DNA from: Sphingopyxis macrogoltabida
GTDB taxonomy: Bacteria; Pseudomonadota; Alphaproteobacteria; Sphingomonadales; Sphingomonadaceae
NCBI GenBank assembly: GCA_003241685.1
Contig: QFPJ01000004.1
Span: 1-64,000, forward strand
Length of the DNA: 64,000 bases
Direction of reading: 5' to 3'
Part shown: positions 8,549 through 16,975 of the stretch, one piece after another
Numbering within the stretch: position 1 is the first letter of the stretch
Layout: each line of letters begins with the position of its first letter
Notes under the pieces: generated by a model
Seen by the model: the letters and a program-made list of their open reading frames with translations, nothing else
Told to the model about the DNA's origin: nothing
Databases searched by the model: none
Position numbers and translations under genes: made by a program

Positions 8549-8812
8549 ATGGCCAATACGCCGCAGGCAAAGAAGCGCATCCGCCGCAACACGGCGCGCA
8601 CCGCCGTCAACAAGAACCGCGTTTCGCGTATCCGCACGCTGGTGAAGAAGGTCGAAGCGGCCGTTGCCGCCGGCGACAAGGACGCCGCGGCGACCGCGCT
8701 GAAGGCGGCCCAGCCCGAAATGGCGCGCGGCGTTGCCAAGGGCGTGCTGCACAAGAATACGGTCGCCCGCAAATATGCGCGCCTGACCAAGAGCGTGAAC
8801 GCGATCGCCTGA
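8549..8812 (+). CDS. rpsT: 30S ribosomal protein S20
   Basis: S20 binds 16S rRNA early in 30S assembly. The 87-residue Lys/Arg/Ala-rich helical protein starts MANTPQAKKRIRRN and has the usual TLVKKVEAAVAAGD and KGVLHKNTVARKYARL segments. AGGAAC precedes the ATG. It is followed by an intrinsic terminator and lies upstream of dnaA, an arrangement common in alphaproteobacteria. Confidence 0.97.
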   Translation: MANTPQAKKRIRRNTARTAVNKNRVSRIRTLVKKVEAAVAAGDKDAAATALKAAQPEMARGVAKGVLHKNTVARKYARLTKSVNAIA

Positions 8813-8836
8813 TCCGTTCCGTCCCGAAAGGGCACA

Positions 8837-8877
8837 AAAAGGGACCCGCCGGCGTGATGCCCGCGGGTCCCTTTTTG
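8837..8877 (+). terminator. Intrinsic terminator after rpsT
   Basis: A 9-bp GC-rich stem (GGGACCCGC / GCGGGTCCC) with a 13-nt loop is followed by CTTTTTG. An A-run on the other side gives some bidirectional character. Confidence 0.9.
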
Positions 8878-9259
8878 TTACAGACCGATGGCGAAGCTGT
8901 TGCGGCGCGGTAAGTGACGGATTTACCGCGATTCGTTAGGCTGGCACTCCGAATTGCCAATTAGATCCATTAAAAACAGTATCTTGATGATCTTTGGACG
9001 CGATTCCGCGGGGCTGTACGAGTCAAGAATTTTATTTCAGTTTTTTTACGCGCGCGGCCCTTGATCGACTCGTCGCGCCCTGCCTAGACAGAGGCGTCGT
9101 TGGCCTTCGCCAGCGGCCACCACAATGACATGATTCGGGACCTTTCGGGCCGTGTGCCCGGGACAGGATGTCTGCGCGCTGCGCAGACGGCATGAATCGG
9201 CGTGTGGCGGACCGCGGCAATGGTGTCGGCGCGGGGGATATCGACGGGGGCGGCAAGGC
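8878..9259. other. rpsT-dnaA intergenic region, probable dnaA promoter
   Basis: This 380-bp gap has an A/T-rich core (about 8930-9055) that stands out from its GC-rich surroundings. It should hold the dnaA promoter. I saw no good DnaA box here and no ORF worth calling; the long minus-strand ORF across dnaA is a shadow. Confidence 0.5.
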
Positions 9260-10678
9260 GTGACGAATGGCGGGCAATGGCATGACGGCAAGGCGGGACA
9301 AGAAGCAGTGAACGGCGATGCCGCGACGCTGTGGCCCCGCGTGGCCGAAGGCCTGCGCCGCGATCTCGGCGCGCGGACCTTCGACCATTGGCTGAAGCCC
9401 GTCCGCTTCGCGGACTATTGCACCTTGTCGGGCGCCGTTACGCTGGAAACCGCCAGCCGTTTCTCCGCCAACTGGATCAATGAACGATTCGGCGAACGGC
9501 TCGTGCTGGCGTGGCGCCAGCATCTGCCCGCGGTGCGGCTGGTCACGGTGCGCGGCGGAGCGGCAAGCGAGTCGGCCGCGCCGCTGGCGCCGATGCCCGC
9601 CGCGGCCGCGCTTGCGGTGCCCGTACCCGCGGCCGCATCTCTGGCGCCGTCGTCGCCGTCGCCGTTCGACGCGCGCCTTTCGTTCGACCGCTTCGTCGTC
9701 GCGCGCAGCAATATCCTTGCCGCCAACGCCGCCCGCCGCATGGCGATGGCGGAGCCGCCGCAGTTCAATCCGCTCTATCTCTGCTCGGGAACGGGGCAGG
9801 GTAAGACGCACCTCCTTCACGCGATTGCGCAGGATTTCGCCGCGATCCACCCGACCGCCAATATCATCCTGATGTCGGCGGAAAAATTCATGCTCGAATT
9901 CGTCGGCGCGATGCGTGGCGGCGACATGATGGCGTTCAAGGCGCGGCTGCGCGCCGCCGACCTGCTGCTGCTCGACGATCTGCAGTTCGTGATCGGGAAG
10001 AATTCGACGCAGGAAGAGTTGCTCCACACGATCGACGACCTGATGACGGCGGGCAAGCGGCTGGTCGTGACCGCCGACCGGCCGCCGGCGATGCTCGACG
10101 GGGTCGAGGCGCGGCTGCTGTCGCGGCTGTCGGGCGGCCTCGTCGCCGATATCGAGGCGCCCGAGGACGATCTGCGCGACCGTATCATCCGCCAGCGGCT
10201 CGCGGCGATGCCGATGGTCGAGGTGCCGGACGACGTCGTCGCCTATCTGGTCAAGCATTTCACGCGCAACATCCGCGAACTCGAAGGCGCGCTCAACAAG
10301 CTGCTGGCCTATGCGGCGCTCACCGGCGCGCGGCTCGATCTCGCGCTCGCCGAGGACCGGCTGGCCGAAAATGTCCGCAGCGCCCGCCCGCGCATCACGA
10401 TCGACGAGATTCAGCGCGCGGTGTGCGCGCATTACCGGCTCGACAAGGCCGAAATGGCGTCGAAGCGCCGGGTGCGCGCGATCGCCCGCCCGCGTCAGGT
10501 CGCCATGTATCTGGCCAAGGAACTGACGCCGCGGTCCTACCCCGAGATCGGCCGCCGCTTCGGCGGGCGCGACCATTCGACGGTGATCCACGCTGTCCGC
10601 ACGGTCGAGGCGCTGCGCGTCACCGACAGCGAACTGGACGCCGAGATCGCGGCGATCCGCCGCAGTCTCAACAGCTGA
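9260..10678 (+). CDS. dnaA: Chromosomal replication initiator DnaA
   Basis: DnaA-ATP binds DnaA boxes at oriC and melts the origin. Domain I (LWPRVAEGLRRDLGARTFDHW) is followed by a short Ala/Pro-rich linker. The AAA+ core has Walker A GTGQGKTHLL, Walker B LLLLDDLQF and the sensor region TADRPPAML. The C-terminal DNA-binding signature is RRFGGRDHSTVIHAVRTVE. No ATG fits well: GTG at 9260 (472 aa) follows a G-rich ribosome-binding-like stretch, and GTG at 9308 (456 aa) is the alternative. Upstream residues from 9152 look non-coding. Confidence 0.95.
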   Translation: MTNGGQWHDGKAGQEAVNGDAATLWPRVAEGLRRDLGARTFDHWLKPVRFADYCTLSGAVTLETASRFSANWINERFGERLVLAWRQHLPAVRLVTVRGGAASESAAPLAPMPAAAALAVPVPAAASLAPSSPSPFDARLSFDRFVVARSNILAANAARRMAMAEPPQFNPLYLCSGTGQGKTHLLHAIAQDFAAIHPTANIILMSAEKFMLEFVGAMRGGDMMAFKARLRAADLLLLDDLQFVIGKNSTQEELLHTIDDLMTAGKRLVVTADRPPAMLDGVEARLLSRLSGGLVADIEAPEDDLRDRIIRQRLAAMPMVEVPDDVVAYLVKHFTRNIRELEGALNKLLAYAALTGARLDLALAEDRLAENVRSARPRITIDEIQRAVCAHYRLDKAEMASKRRVRAIARPRQVAMYLAKELTPRSYPEIGRRFGGRDHSTVIHAVRTVEALRVTDSELDAEIAAIRRSLNS

Positions 10679-10719
10679 TCCACAGGTCTTTCCTGGCCTT
10701 ATCCCCGGATTTGTCCACA
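10676..10719 (+). promoter_or_regulatory. Cluster of DnaA-box-like 9-mers after dnaA
   Basis: Within 44 bp are TGATCCACA (10676-10684, including the dnaA stop), TTATCCCCG (10699-10707) and TTGTCCACA (10711-10719). The first and third differ from the consensus TTATCCACA at one position and the second at two. They lie in the gap between dnaA and the converging GST gene. Confidence 0.5.
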
Positions 10720-10765
10720 GGGCGCACGCGTTTCGCGAAGAAGCCGCGCGTCCGGGCAGCGCGGC

Positions 10766-11437
10766 TCACCCCTGCTCGGCTTCCTCGAACTGTTCGATCA
10801 CCCAATCCTCGGCCTGCGCGCCGCCGATCCATTCCTGCATGCACGGATGGCTGATGACCGCCTGGCAATAGGGGACGGCAAAGCGCGGCAGCGGGATCGA
10901 ATAGGTGATGAAGCGGGTGACGACGGGCGCGAACATCATGTCGGCGGCCGACCAGTCGCCGAACAGATAGTCGCCCGCGCCGCCGAAGCGCGCCCGCGCC
11001 TCCGCCCAGATCTGCAGGATTCGCATCACATCGGCCTGCACTTCGGGCAGCAGCTCGGCCGCCGGATAGATGCGGCGGATGTTCATGCTGTGATGACGGC
11101 GCAGCGCCGCGAAGCTGGAGTGCATTTCCGCCGCCATCGACCGCGCCATCGCGCGCGCCGGCAGCGCCGCGGGCCAGTATCCGCGCGTGCCGGCCGTCTT
11201 TTCGTCGAGATAATCGATGATCGCCAGGCTGTCCCACACGACGATGTCGTCGCCGTCCCACAGGATCGGCACCTTGCCGCCCGACGGCGCGAACTCGTCG
11301 CCCTCGCGCCGGTTCGACCAGTCCTGATCGTAAAGGGGGACCGTGACCTCCTCGAACGGCAGGCCGCTGTGCTTGGCCGCCAGCCAGCCGCGCAGGCTCC
11401 AGCTCGAATAGGCCTTGTTGCCGAGGAAGAGTTTCAT
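10766..11437 (-). CDS. Glutathione S-transferase family protein
   Basis: The 223-residue protein has a thioredoxin-like N-terminal domain (MKLFLGNKAYSSWSLRGWLA, then GKVPILWDGD and the glutathione-binding VVWDSLAIIDYLDE) and an all-helical C-terminal domain. Related proteins conjugate glutathione to electrophiles; the substrate is unknown. A longer frame to 11566 is rejected because its N-terminus is the translation of a palindromic repeat; the ATG at 11437 fits the fold. Confidence 0.9.
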   Translation of the reverse strand: MKLFLGNKAYSSWSLRGWLAAKHSGLPFEEVTVPLYDQDWSNRREGDEFAPSGGKVPILWDGDDIVVWDSLAIIDYLDEKTAGTRGYWPAALPARAMARSMAAEMHSSFAALRRHHSMNIRRIYPAAELLPEVQADVMRILQIWAEARARFGGAGDYLFGDWSAADMMFAPVVTRFITYSIPLPRFAVPYCQAVISHPCMQEWIGGAQAEDWVIEQFEEAEQG

Positions 11438-11454
11438 GTCGGGCGATAAACTCC

Positions 11455-11575
11455 AGAAATTCGTTCGCAGCGAGCGTCGTCGAGAGGCTTCCAGCCTCGC
11501 TCCCTGCCCTCCGCTCCTGCCGCTGCGTGTCTCGACCAGGCTCGACACGAACGGCTGGCGAGTCAAGCGACAGGC
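11455..11575. repeat. Intergenic palindromic repeat between GST gene and engB
   Basis: This gap contains an imperfect palindrome (GTGTCTCGACCAGG...CTCGACAC near 11526-11548) and a second inverted motif around 11463-11500. Read on the minus strand it gives peptides of the FVSSLVETRS type, typical of dispersed palindromic repeats in this group. Confidence 0.55.
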
Positions 11576-11578
11576 TCT

Positions 11579-12220
11579 TCAGCTCTCCACCGCCTCCAGC
11601 ACCGCGGTGCGCAGCTCGGCGATCCCCATGCCCTTTTCGCTGCTCGTCGCGATCACCTCGGGGTGCGCGGCGGCATGCTTGCGGGCCTCGGCTTCGGTCG
11701 CGGCCTGAACCTCGGCCAGCGCGCTCGCCTTGATCTTGTCGGTCTTGGTCAGCACGAGGCGGTAGCTGACCGCCGCGACGTCGAGCATCTCCAGCACCTC
11801 GCGGTCGACATCCTTGATGCCGTGGCGGCTGTCGATCAGCACCAGCGTGCGTTTCAGCACCGCCCGTCCGCGCAGATAGTCGTTGACCAGAAAGCGCCAT
11901 TTCCTGACGACATCCTTCGGCGCCTTGGCAAAGCCGTAGCCGGGCATGTCGACCAGCCGGAACACCAGCGGCGCACCCACGTCGAAATAATTGAGTTCCT
12001 GCGTCCGCCCCGGCGTCACCGACGTGCGGGCGAGCCCGTTACGGTTGGTCAGCGCGTTGAGCAGCGACGATTTGCCCACGTTCGACCGGCCGGCAAAGGC
12101 GATCTCGGGCACGCTCGGCGGGGGCAGGTGCTGCAGCGCGGGGGCCGATTTCAGAAAGGCGATCGGCCCGGCGAACAGCTTGCGCGCGCGTTCGGTCCGA
12201 TCGGTATCGACGTCACCCAT
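11579..12220 (-). CDS. engB: YihA/EngB family ribosome-biogenesis GTPase
   Basis: This essential GTPase acts in late 50S assembly. G1 is AGRSNVGKSSLLNAL (about residues 42-56), G2 includes TSVTPGRTQELNYF, G3 is LVDMPGYGFAKAP, G4 is VLTKTDKI and G5 is ATSSEKGMG. The 213-residue form starting at 12220 (MGDVDTDR) is preferred; the longer frame to 12280 would translate a palindromic repeat. It is the last gene of the rpmH-rnpA-yidD-yidC-engB block. Confidence 0.93.
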   Translation of the reverse strand: MGDVDTDRTERARKLFAGPIAFLKSAPALQHLPPPSVPEIAFAGRSNVGKSSLLNALTNRNGLARTSVTPGRTQELNYFDVGAPLVFRLVDMPGYGFAKAPKDVVRKWRFLVNDYLRGRAVLKRTLVLIDSRHGIKDVDREVLEMLDVAAVSYRLVLTKTDKIKASALAEVQAATEAEARKHAAAHPEVIATSSEKGMGIAELRTAVLEAVES

Positions 12221-12221
12221 C

Positions 12222-12311
12222 GTCGCCATCCCCGCCAACGCGGGAATCCAGCGTGCTGCCGCCGAAGTCCGCGCTGTCATGCCGTGGGTTCCCGCTTTCG
12301 CGGGAATGGCA
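12222..12311. repeat. Palindromic repeat between engB and yidC
   Basis: Two hairpin-forming motifs (CCCGCCAACGCGGGAATCC at the left, GGTTCCCGCTTTCGCGGGAA at the right) bracket a unique spacer. The element is the same type as the one inside ileS at 53491-53567 and reads as HSRESGNP-like peptide. Confidence 0.75.
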
Positions 12312-12328
12312 AGGGAGAGACGGCGGCG

Positions 12329-14089
12329 TCACTTCGCCGCCGCCGTCTTGAGCTGCGGGAATTTGCGATACATCCACTGCTGCTGGCCGATCGACAGGAT
12401 ATTGTTGGTGATCCAGTAGAGCAACAGGCCGGCCGCGAACGGCGCCATGATGAACATGAACAGCCACGGCATGATCTTGAACACCTGTTCCTGCACCGGA
12501 TCGGCCGGCGCGGGGTTCAGGCGGAATTGCAGGAACATGGTGACGCCCAGGATCAGCGCGAGCACGCCGATGCTGAGCAGCGACGGCGGCGTGAAGGGCA
12601 GCAGGCCGAACAGGTTCAGGATCATCGCCGGGTCCTGTGCCGACAGATCCTTGATCCACAGGATGAAGGGCTGGTGCCGCATTTCGATGGTCAGCATCAG
12701 CACCTTGTACAGCGCATAGAAGATCGGGATCTGGATGACGATCGGCAGGCAACCCGCCAACGGATTGATCTTTTCATCCTTGTAGAGCTTCATCAGCTCC
12801 TGCTGCATCTTCGGCTTGTCGTCCTTGAACCGTTCCTGCAGCGCCTTCATCTTGGGCTGCATCACGCGCATCTGGGCCATCGAATGGAACTGGCGCTGCG
12901 CGATCGGGAACATCGCCAGGCGGATGATCACGGTCAGCAGCATGATCGCGACGCCGAAATTGCCGACCTGGCGGAACAGCCAGTCGAGCAGCTTGAAGAT
13001 CGGCACCTCGAAAAATTCGAACCAGCCCCAGTCGATCGCGTTCGACAGGCGGGTGATCCCCTGATCGTCCTGATAGGCGGACAGGATGCCGACTTCCTTG
13101 GCGCCCGCGAAGATGCGGCTGGTGGCGCTGAGCTGGCGTCCCGGTGCGACCGTGGTGAAATCGCGCGCGAACATCGACTGGTAATTATTGGCGGCGGGCG
13201 AGCTGAAGGCGGCGGTGACGCGTTCGCCCTTTGCCGGGACGATCGCGGCCAGCCAATATTTGTCGGTGAAACCGAGCCACGCCGACGAATTATAGCGCAC
13301 CGTGCGGTTCGCCGCGTCCTCGACATCGTCGTAATTGACGTCGAACACCGACTTGCCGCCCAGATAGCCGGTCGGCCCGACATGGATGGTCCAGCTATCC
13401 TGCTCGTGCGGATCGGTCGGCTTGCCGAGCCGGTCGATCAGCGCGAAACTGCTGGCATTCACCGGTGCGCTGCCCTGATTGACGATCGTCTGCTTCGCCG
13501 TGATCAGATAATGGGTGTCGACGCTATAGTCGATGCGGAAGGTCTGGCCGGTGCCATTGGCCCAGCGCAGCGTCACCGGGGTTGTCGGGGTCAGCTTGGC
13601 GCCCGTGGCGGTCCAGACGGTGTTCGGACCCGGAACCTCGATGCCCTGCGCCGACCAGCCGATGCTGGCGAAATAGGCGCTCCGCGTCCCGCCCGGCGCG
13701 AACAGGCGCACCGGCGGGGCGTCCTTCTGGATCGTCTGGCGATATTTGTTCAGCGTGACGTCGTCGACGCGCGCGCCGACCAAGTTGATCGATCCCGACA
13801 GCGCCGGGGTTTCGATCGGCACGCGGTTGCCGCCGGCGAGTGCGGTTTCAACGGGTTGGATCGTCGGCGCGGTCGCAGGGGTTGCGGGCGCCGCGCCCGG
13901 CGTGGGCAGCGCGCTCGGCTGGCCCTGCGTCGCGGGCGTGGCGGCCGGTGCGCCTTTCGTGCCGGCGACGCTGGTCGTCACATCGGGCTTTTCCGGGGTG
14001 GGGAAGAATTTTTCCGCCACGAAGTTCCAGCCGATCAGGATCGCCACCGACAGAAGGATTGCCGCGATCAGGTTACGCTTGTCGTCCAC
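12329..14089 (-). CDS. yidC: Membrane protein insertase YidC
   Basis: YidC inserts and folds inner-membrane proteins, alone or with SecYEG. The 586-residue protein has the N-terminal anchor LIAAILLSVAILIGWNFVAE, a Pro/Ala/Thr linker, a periplasmic domain of about 290 residues and the conserved five-helix core (FGVAIMLLTVIIRLAMFPI, GCLPIVIQIPIFYALYKVL). GTG at 14089 with an AGAGAG ribosome site is chosen; the frame extends to 14137 but that would overlap yidD. Confidence 0.95.
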   Translation of the reverse strand: MDDKRNLIAAILLSVAILIGWNFVAEKFFPTPEKPDVTTSVAGTKGAPAATPATQGQPSALPTPGAAPATPATAPTIQPVETALAGGNRVPIETPALSGSINLVGARVDDVTLNKYRQTIQKDAPPVRLFAPGGTRSAYFASIGWSAQGIEVPGPNTVWTATGAKLTPTTPVTLRWANGTGQTFRIDYSVDTHYLITAKQTIVNQGSAPVNASSFALIDRLGKPTDPHEQDSWTIHVGPTGYLGGKSVFDVNYDDVEDAANRTVRYNSSAWLGFTDKYWLAAIVPAKGERVTAAFSSPAANNYQSMFARDFTTVAPGRQLSATSRIFAGAKEVGILSAYQDDQGITRLSNAIDWGWFEFFEVPIFKLLDWLFRQVGNFGVAIMLLTVIIRLAMFPIAQRQFHSMAQMRVMQPKMKALQERFKDDKPKMQQELMKLYKDEKINPLAGCLPIVIQIPIFYALYKVLMLTIEMRHQPFILWIKDLSAQDPAMILNLFGLLPFTPPSLLSIGVLALILGVTMFLQFRLNPAPADPVQEQVFKIMPWLFMFIMAPFAAGLLLYWITNNILSIGQQQWMYRKFPQLKTAAAK

Positions 14090-14133
14090 GCTTTTCGGTC
14101 TCTCTTCGTCAAAACTGTCGGGGAATGCGGATA

Positions 14134-14346
14134 TCAAGGCACCGGATCATGGCCATGCCCGCCCCATGGGTGGCAGCGCAATAGCCGCTTTGTCGCCAGC
14201 CAGCCACCCTTGATCGCACCATGGCGCCGGAGCGCGGTGATCGCATAGGCGCTGCATGACGGCGTGTAGCGGCACGAGGGCGGCAGAATGCGCGACGGGC
14301 CGACCTGCCAGGCACGGGCGATCAGGATCAGCAGGCGGGCGATCAT
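14134..14346 (-). CDS. yidD: Membrane protein insertion efficiency factor YidD
   Basis: YidD is a small peripheral membrane protein that helps YidC-dependent insertion. The 70-residue product shows the family core ILPPSCRYTPSCSAYAITAL and KRLLRCHPWGGHGHDPVP. It sits 44 bp before the yidC start. Confidence 0.93.
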   Translation of the reverse strand: MIARLLILIARAWQVGPSRILPPSCRYTPSCSAYAITALRRHGAIKGGWLATKRLLRCHPWGGHGHDPVP

Positions 14347-14402
14347 GCGAAAGGCCCGGAAAACTGCGCAACTTCATTCGCGATTGGCGTCTTTCCTTCG
14401 CC

Positions 14403-14473
14403 GTCACCCCGGACTTGATCCGGGGTCCATGCGACGGCCGCGGCTATGGACCCCGGATCAAGTCCGGGGTGAC
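14403..14473. repeat. Perfect palindromic repeat between rnpA and yidD
   Basis: Arms at 14403-14430 and 14446-14473 are perfect 28-bp inverted copies (starting GTCACCCCGGACTTGATCCG) around a 15-bp spacer. A further partial copy (ATCCGGGGTGACGAT) follows at about 14488-14502. It is inserted between two genes that are normally adjacent. Confidence 0.85.
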
Positions 14474-14518
14474 GATAAGGGAGGAATCCGGGGTGACGAT
14501 ACGGGAGGAAGGCGACGC

Positions 14519-14866
14519 TCATGCCCCTTTCCCCGCCAGCTTCTTCGCGGCGCGCTTCAGCACCGAATCGAGATGGTCGGCCAGTTCGGCGAAGAGGATG
14601 TCGTTGCCGCCGGCGCGGCCGATCAGCACATGGTCGGCGCCCGCGACCCCCGCGACGGGCAGCGCGGCGCGCGCCAGGGCGCGCAGCCGGCGTTTCATCC
14701 GGTTGCGGGTGACGGCATTGCCGACCTTCTTGCTGACGGTAAAGCCGATGCCCGGTTCATCGTCGCCGTCGCCGCGCGGGCGGACGAGCAGGACGAAACC
14801 GGGCATGGGAAAGCGCAGGCCGCGATTGGCGGCCAGAAATTCGCTGCGTTTGGAAAGCGTTCGCAC
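14519..14866 (-). CDS. rnpA: Ribonuclease P protein component
   Basis: RnpA supports the catalytic RNA of RNase P in tRNA 5'-end maturation. The RNR motif region GNAVTRNRMKRRLRA and the upstream GIGFTVSKKV segment are diagnostic. GTG at 14866 (VRTLSKRSEFLAAN, 115 aa) is the best canonical start, about 30 bp downstream of rpmH. The frame stays open further upstream, but those residues are the shadow of rpmH. Confidence 0.93.
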   Translation of the reverse strand: MRTLSKRSEFLAANRGLRFPMPGFVLLVRPRGDGDDEPGIGFTVSKKVGNAVTRNRMKRRLRALARAALPVAGVAGADHVLIGRAGGNDILFAELADHLDSVLKRAAKKLAGKGA

Positions 14867-14895
14867 CAGACAGGCTGGCGGCGAAGCGCCGGCGG

Positions 14896-15030
14896 TCAGG
14901 CCGACAGCTTCTTGCGGCCGCGGGCGCGACGGGCGGCCAGAACCTTGCGGCCGCCGACGGTGGCCTTGCGGGCGCGGAAGCCGTGACGGCGCTTGCGCAC
15001 GAGGCGGCTCGGTTGATAGGTGCGCTTCAT
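14896..15030 (-). CDS. rpmH: 50S ribosomal protein L34
   Basis: The 44-residue product MKRTYQPSRLVRKRRHGF..., ending RARGRKKLSA, is a standard L34. It heads the block that continues with rnpA, yidD, yidC and engB. Confidence 0.97.
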   Translation of the reverse strand: MKRTYQPSRLVRKRRHGFRARKATVGGRKVLAARRARGRKKLSA

Positions 15031-15064
15031 CGCGGTTTTCCCTAGATCTCGTCAATTGCTGTAA

Positions 15065-15094
15065 CAGAAAAGGGCCGCCAAGCGTGGGCGGCCA
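15065..15094 (-). terminator. Intrinsic terminator upstream of rpmH
   Basis: On the minus strand a 7-bp stem (GGCCGCC / GGCGGCC) is followed by CTTTTCTG. It would end transcripts from the PGPGW-like gene before the rpmH promoter. Confidence 0.7.
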
Positions 15095-15131
15095 CTGTTG
15101 GGGGCGCGAATAAGCGGGATTCGGACGAAAG

Positions 15132-15443
15132 TCAATCGTCATCCAGCGCGCGTTCCAGCCGGTCGCGCGCCCGCCGGCGTGCCGCGCTGACCCGGCGCAT
15201 GATGCGGTCGGCATGATCGCCATAGCGCGGGTGGCGCAGCTTGAACCGGACATAGCGGCGCTTCGCCCAGGCGCTGTTCTGAAGGCACAGCATCAACCCC
15301 ACCGGAAAGACGATCAGAAAGCCGGGACCGGGCAGCGGACCGATGATCACCGCGACGATCATCAGCAGCACGCCGATGCAGAAGAGCGCGCTGCGCGCCT
15401 GCGTGCTGGTGCGGATTCGCTGGTAAAAGCCGCGCTTCGCCAT
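15132..15443 (-). CDS. PGPGW-like small membrane protein
   Basis: The 103-residue protein has a basic N-terminus (MAKRGFYQRIRTSTQARS), two adjacent hydrophobic segments (about residues 18-38 and 42-60) joined by the motif GPLPGPGFLIVFPVG, and a very basic tail. The PGPGF turn resembles the uncharacterised PGPGW transmembrane family. ORF residues upstream of 15443 are repeat sequence and were excluded. Function unknown. Confidence 0.75.
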   Translation of the reverse strand: MAKRGFYQRIRTSTQARSALFCIGVLLMIVAVIIGPLPGPGFLIVFPVGLMLCLQNSAWAKRRYVRFKLRHPRYGDHADRIMRRVSAARRRARDRLERALDDD

Positions 15444-15597
15444 AGCCCGCGATGTGGGAGGCGATCGGGTGCGTTGCAAGGGTAGAACACGTCGCCCCGG
15501 CCCCCGCCTGCGTCGTCCCGGCGAAGGCCGGGATTGCCGTGGCGAGACTTGGGTCATCGCCAGGGCGACGGACGAGGGGGGGGAGGGCCTTAGGGGG

Positions 15598-16413
15598 TCA
15601 ATTCAGCGCGACGAAGCGGGCCATATCGTCGCGGGTCAGATAGCGGACTTCGTCGAACGGCGTTTCGTTTGTCATGGCGTAAAAGGCCCGCGCGTGGGCA
15701 TCGTCCATCCCCATTTCGCGGTAATAGGACAGATATTCGGCGTGCACGGGATCGCTGGCGGGATAATCGCGCGCTTCCCGCCCATATTCGTCGGCCCAGC
15801 TATGCACGCCGAATTCGGCGTCGGCCGCGGCGCTGCGCCTGACCCCTGCGAGCCACAATTCGACCGCGCCGGACCGCACCGACCCGCCGCTCGGCACCAC
15901 GGTCTCCATGCCGGCACGGCGGATCGCGCGGGCCAGCGTCAGGTTCGCCGCTTCGTCGAGGCTGCCGGGGCAGTCGATCATCTCCAGCCGCCGCAGCGCC
16001 GGATAGGCCGCCAGCATCGTCGCGAACTGGCGCGGCGTCGCGCCGTCGACATCGCCCGCCATGCGCGCGGTGTGCCCGTCGATCACCGCGAACGGCCCGA
16101 AGCGCGCCGTCGCATGGCCCAGCGTCGCGAGCGTCGATGCGGGCGCGTAGCGCCGCGTCGCGCCCAGGTCGGCATCGGCGGCCAGGCTGGCATCGTCCAG
16201 CAGCGTCGCCGATTCGTCGATCGCGCCGTCGTCGTCTGCATCGGCTTCGTCCGCATCGGCTTCGTCACCCGTTTCCCAGGTCCAGCTCACGGTCGTGGTG
16301 ACGGTTAGCTGGACCGGATAAGCGGGCGTCTGCGCGTGCGCCGGGGCAAAGGCCAGCACCGCCGCGAACAGCGCGGTGATCAGCATCCGGAACAGGGCGG
16401 CGGGCGTCGTCAT
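15598..16413 (-). CDS. COG3904-like predicted periplasmic protein
   Basis: The 271-residue protein has a signal peptide (LITALFAAVLAFAPAHAQ) and an acidic Asp/Ala stretch near residues 50-68. It then has a ClpP/crotonase-like core: RRLEMIDCPGSLDEAANLTLA, the GGSVRSGAVELWLAG turn and AEFGVHSW. I recognise this pattern from COG3904 predicted periplasmic proteins. In ClpP-like folds the SGA serine and the His of GVHSW would be catalytic candidates, but protease activity is not shown. Confidence 0.65.
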   Translation of the reverse strand: MTTPAALFRMLITALFAAVLAFAPAHAQTPAYPVQLTVTTTVSWTWETGDEADADEADADDDGAIDESATLLDDASLAADADLGATRRYAPASTLATLGHATARFGPFAVIDGHTARMAGDVDGATPRQFATMLAAYPALRRLEMIDCPGSLDEAANLTLARAIRRAGMETVVPSGGSVRSGAVELWLAGVRRSAAADAEFGVHSWADEYGREARDYPASDPVHAEYLSYYREMGMDDAHARAFYAMTNETPFDEVRYLTRDDMARFVALN

Positions 16414-16495
16414 TCCGCCGCTCTCGCGCGCGGGCGCCTACCAACGGGTCAAGCGGTGCGGTCAGCGCGGCGTTAACCGCGTTTCGGGACGCGCG

Positions 16496-16960
16496 TCATT
16501 CGGCCTCGCACAGCGCCTTCAACTGTTCGGCGACCGCGCCCCAGCCAGGGGTAAAGCCCATGTCCTCATGGCTCTTGCGCGCCTCTTCGCTCCAGTGGCG
16601 CGCCCAGCCGGTGAAGCGCGTGCCCTTGCCGTCGGGCGCGATTTCCCAGCCGCCGATCATGAACGGGCCGCTCGGCGCCAGCCGCCCGCCGGCATCGCGG
16701 ACCACCGCGTCGGTCGACACGAAGCGTTTGCCGGGCACGACCTCCAGAAAGATGCCGTCGCTGGGCACCGTTTCGCCATCCGGCCCGTGCATCGTCATCG
16801 CGCAGCGGCCGCCGGTAACCAGGTCGATCGCGTCGAGCGTCACCGTCCACGGCTGGGGGCACCACCATTCCGCCATGCGCTCCGTCATCACCTGCCAGAC
16901 CGTTTCGGGGTCGGCGGCGATCCAGGTGGTCACCGACAGTTCGTGGGGGGCATCGGCCAT
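16496..16960 (-). CDS. SRPBCC/AHSA1-family protein
   Basis: The 154-residue product is a START-like barrel: ELSVTTWIAADPETVWQVMTERMAEWW, GGRCAMTMHGPDG and a C-terminal helix ending EQLKALCEAE. These proteins bind hydrophobic ligands or act as conjugating enzymes. It is the last gene of the TetR-headed run and is separated by 15 bp from the preceding GST gene. Confidence 0.85.
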   Translation of the reverse strand: MADAPHELSVTTWIAADPETVWQVMTERMAEWWCPQPWTVTLDAIDLVTGGRCAMTMHGPDGETVPSDGIFLEVVPGKRFVSTDAVVRDAGGRLAPSGPFMIGGWEIAPDGKGTRFTGWARHWSEEARKSHEDMGFTPGWGAVAEQLKALCEAE

Positions 16961-16975
16961 CTTGTTTCTCCTTGA

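Noticed and set aside
9032..10591. 519-codon minus-strand ORF
   Set aside because: It is antisense to dnaA and has no recognisable motif or ribosome site.
11437..11566. N-terminal extension of the GST at 10766
   Set aside because: The residues (FVSSLVETRS-type) are repeat-derived, and the GST fold begins at MKLFLGNKAY.
12220..12280. N-terminal extension of engB
   Set aside because: The extra residues (MTARTSAAARWIPALAGMATM-type) are the translation of a palindromic repeat.
11663..14248. 861-codon plus-strand ORF
   Set aside because: It lies antisense to engB and yidC, is rich in Arg/His/Gln/Asp, and has no motif. Such long shadows are common in very GC-rich DNA.
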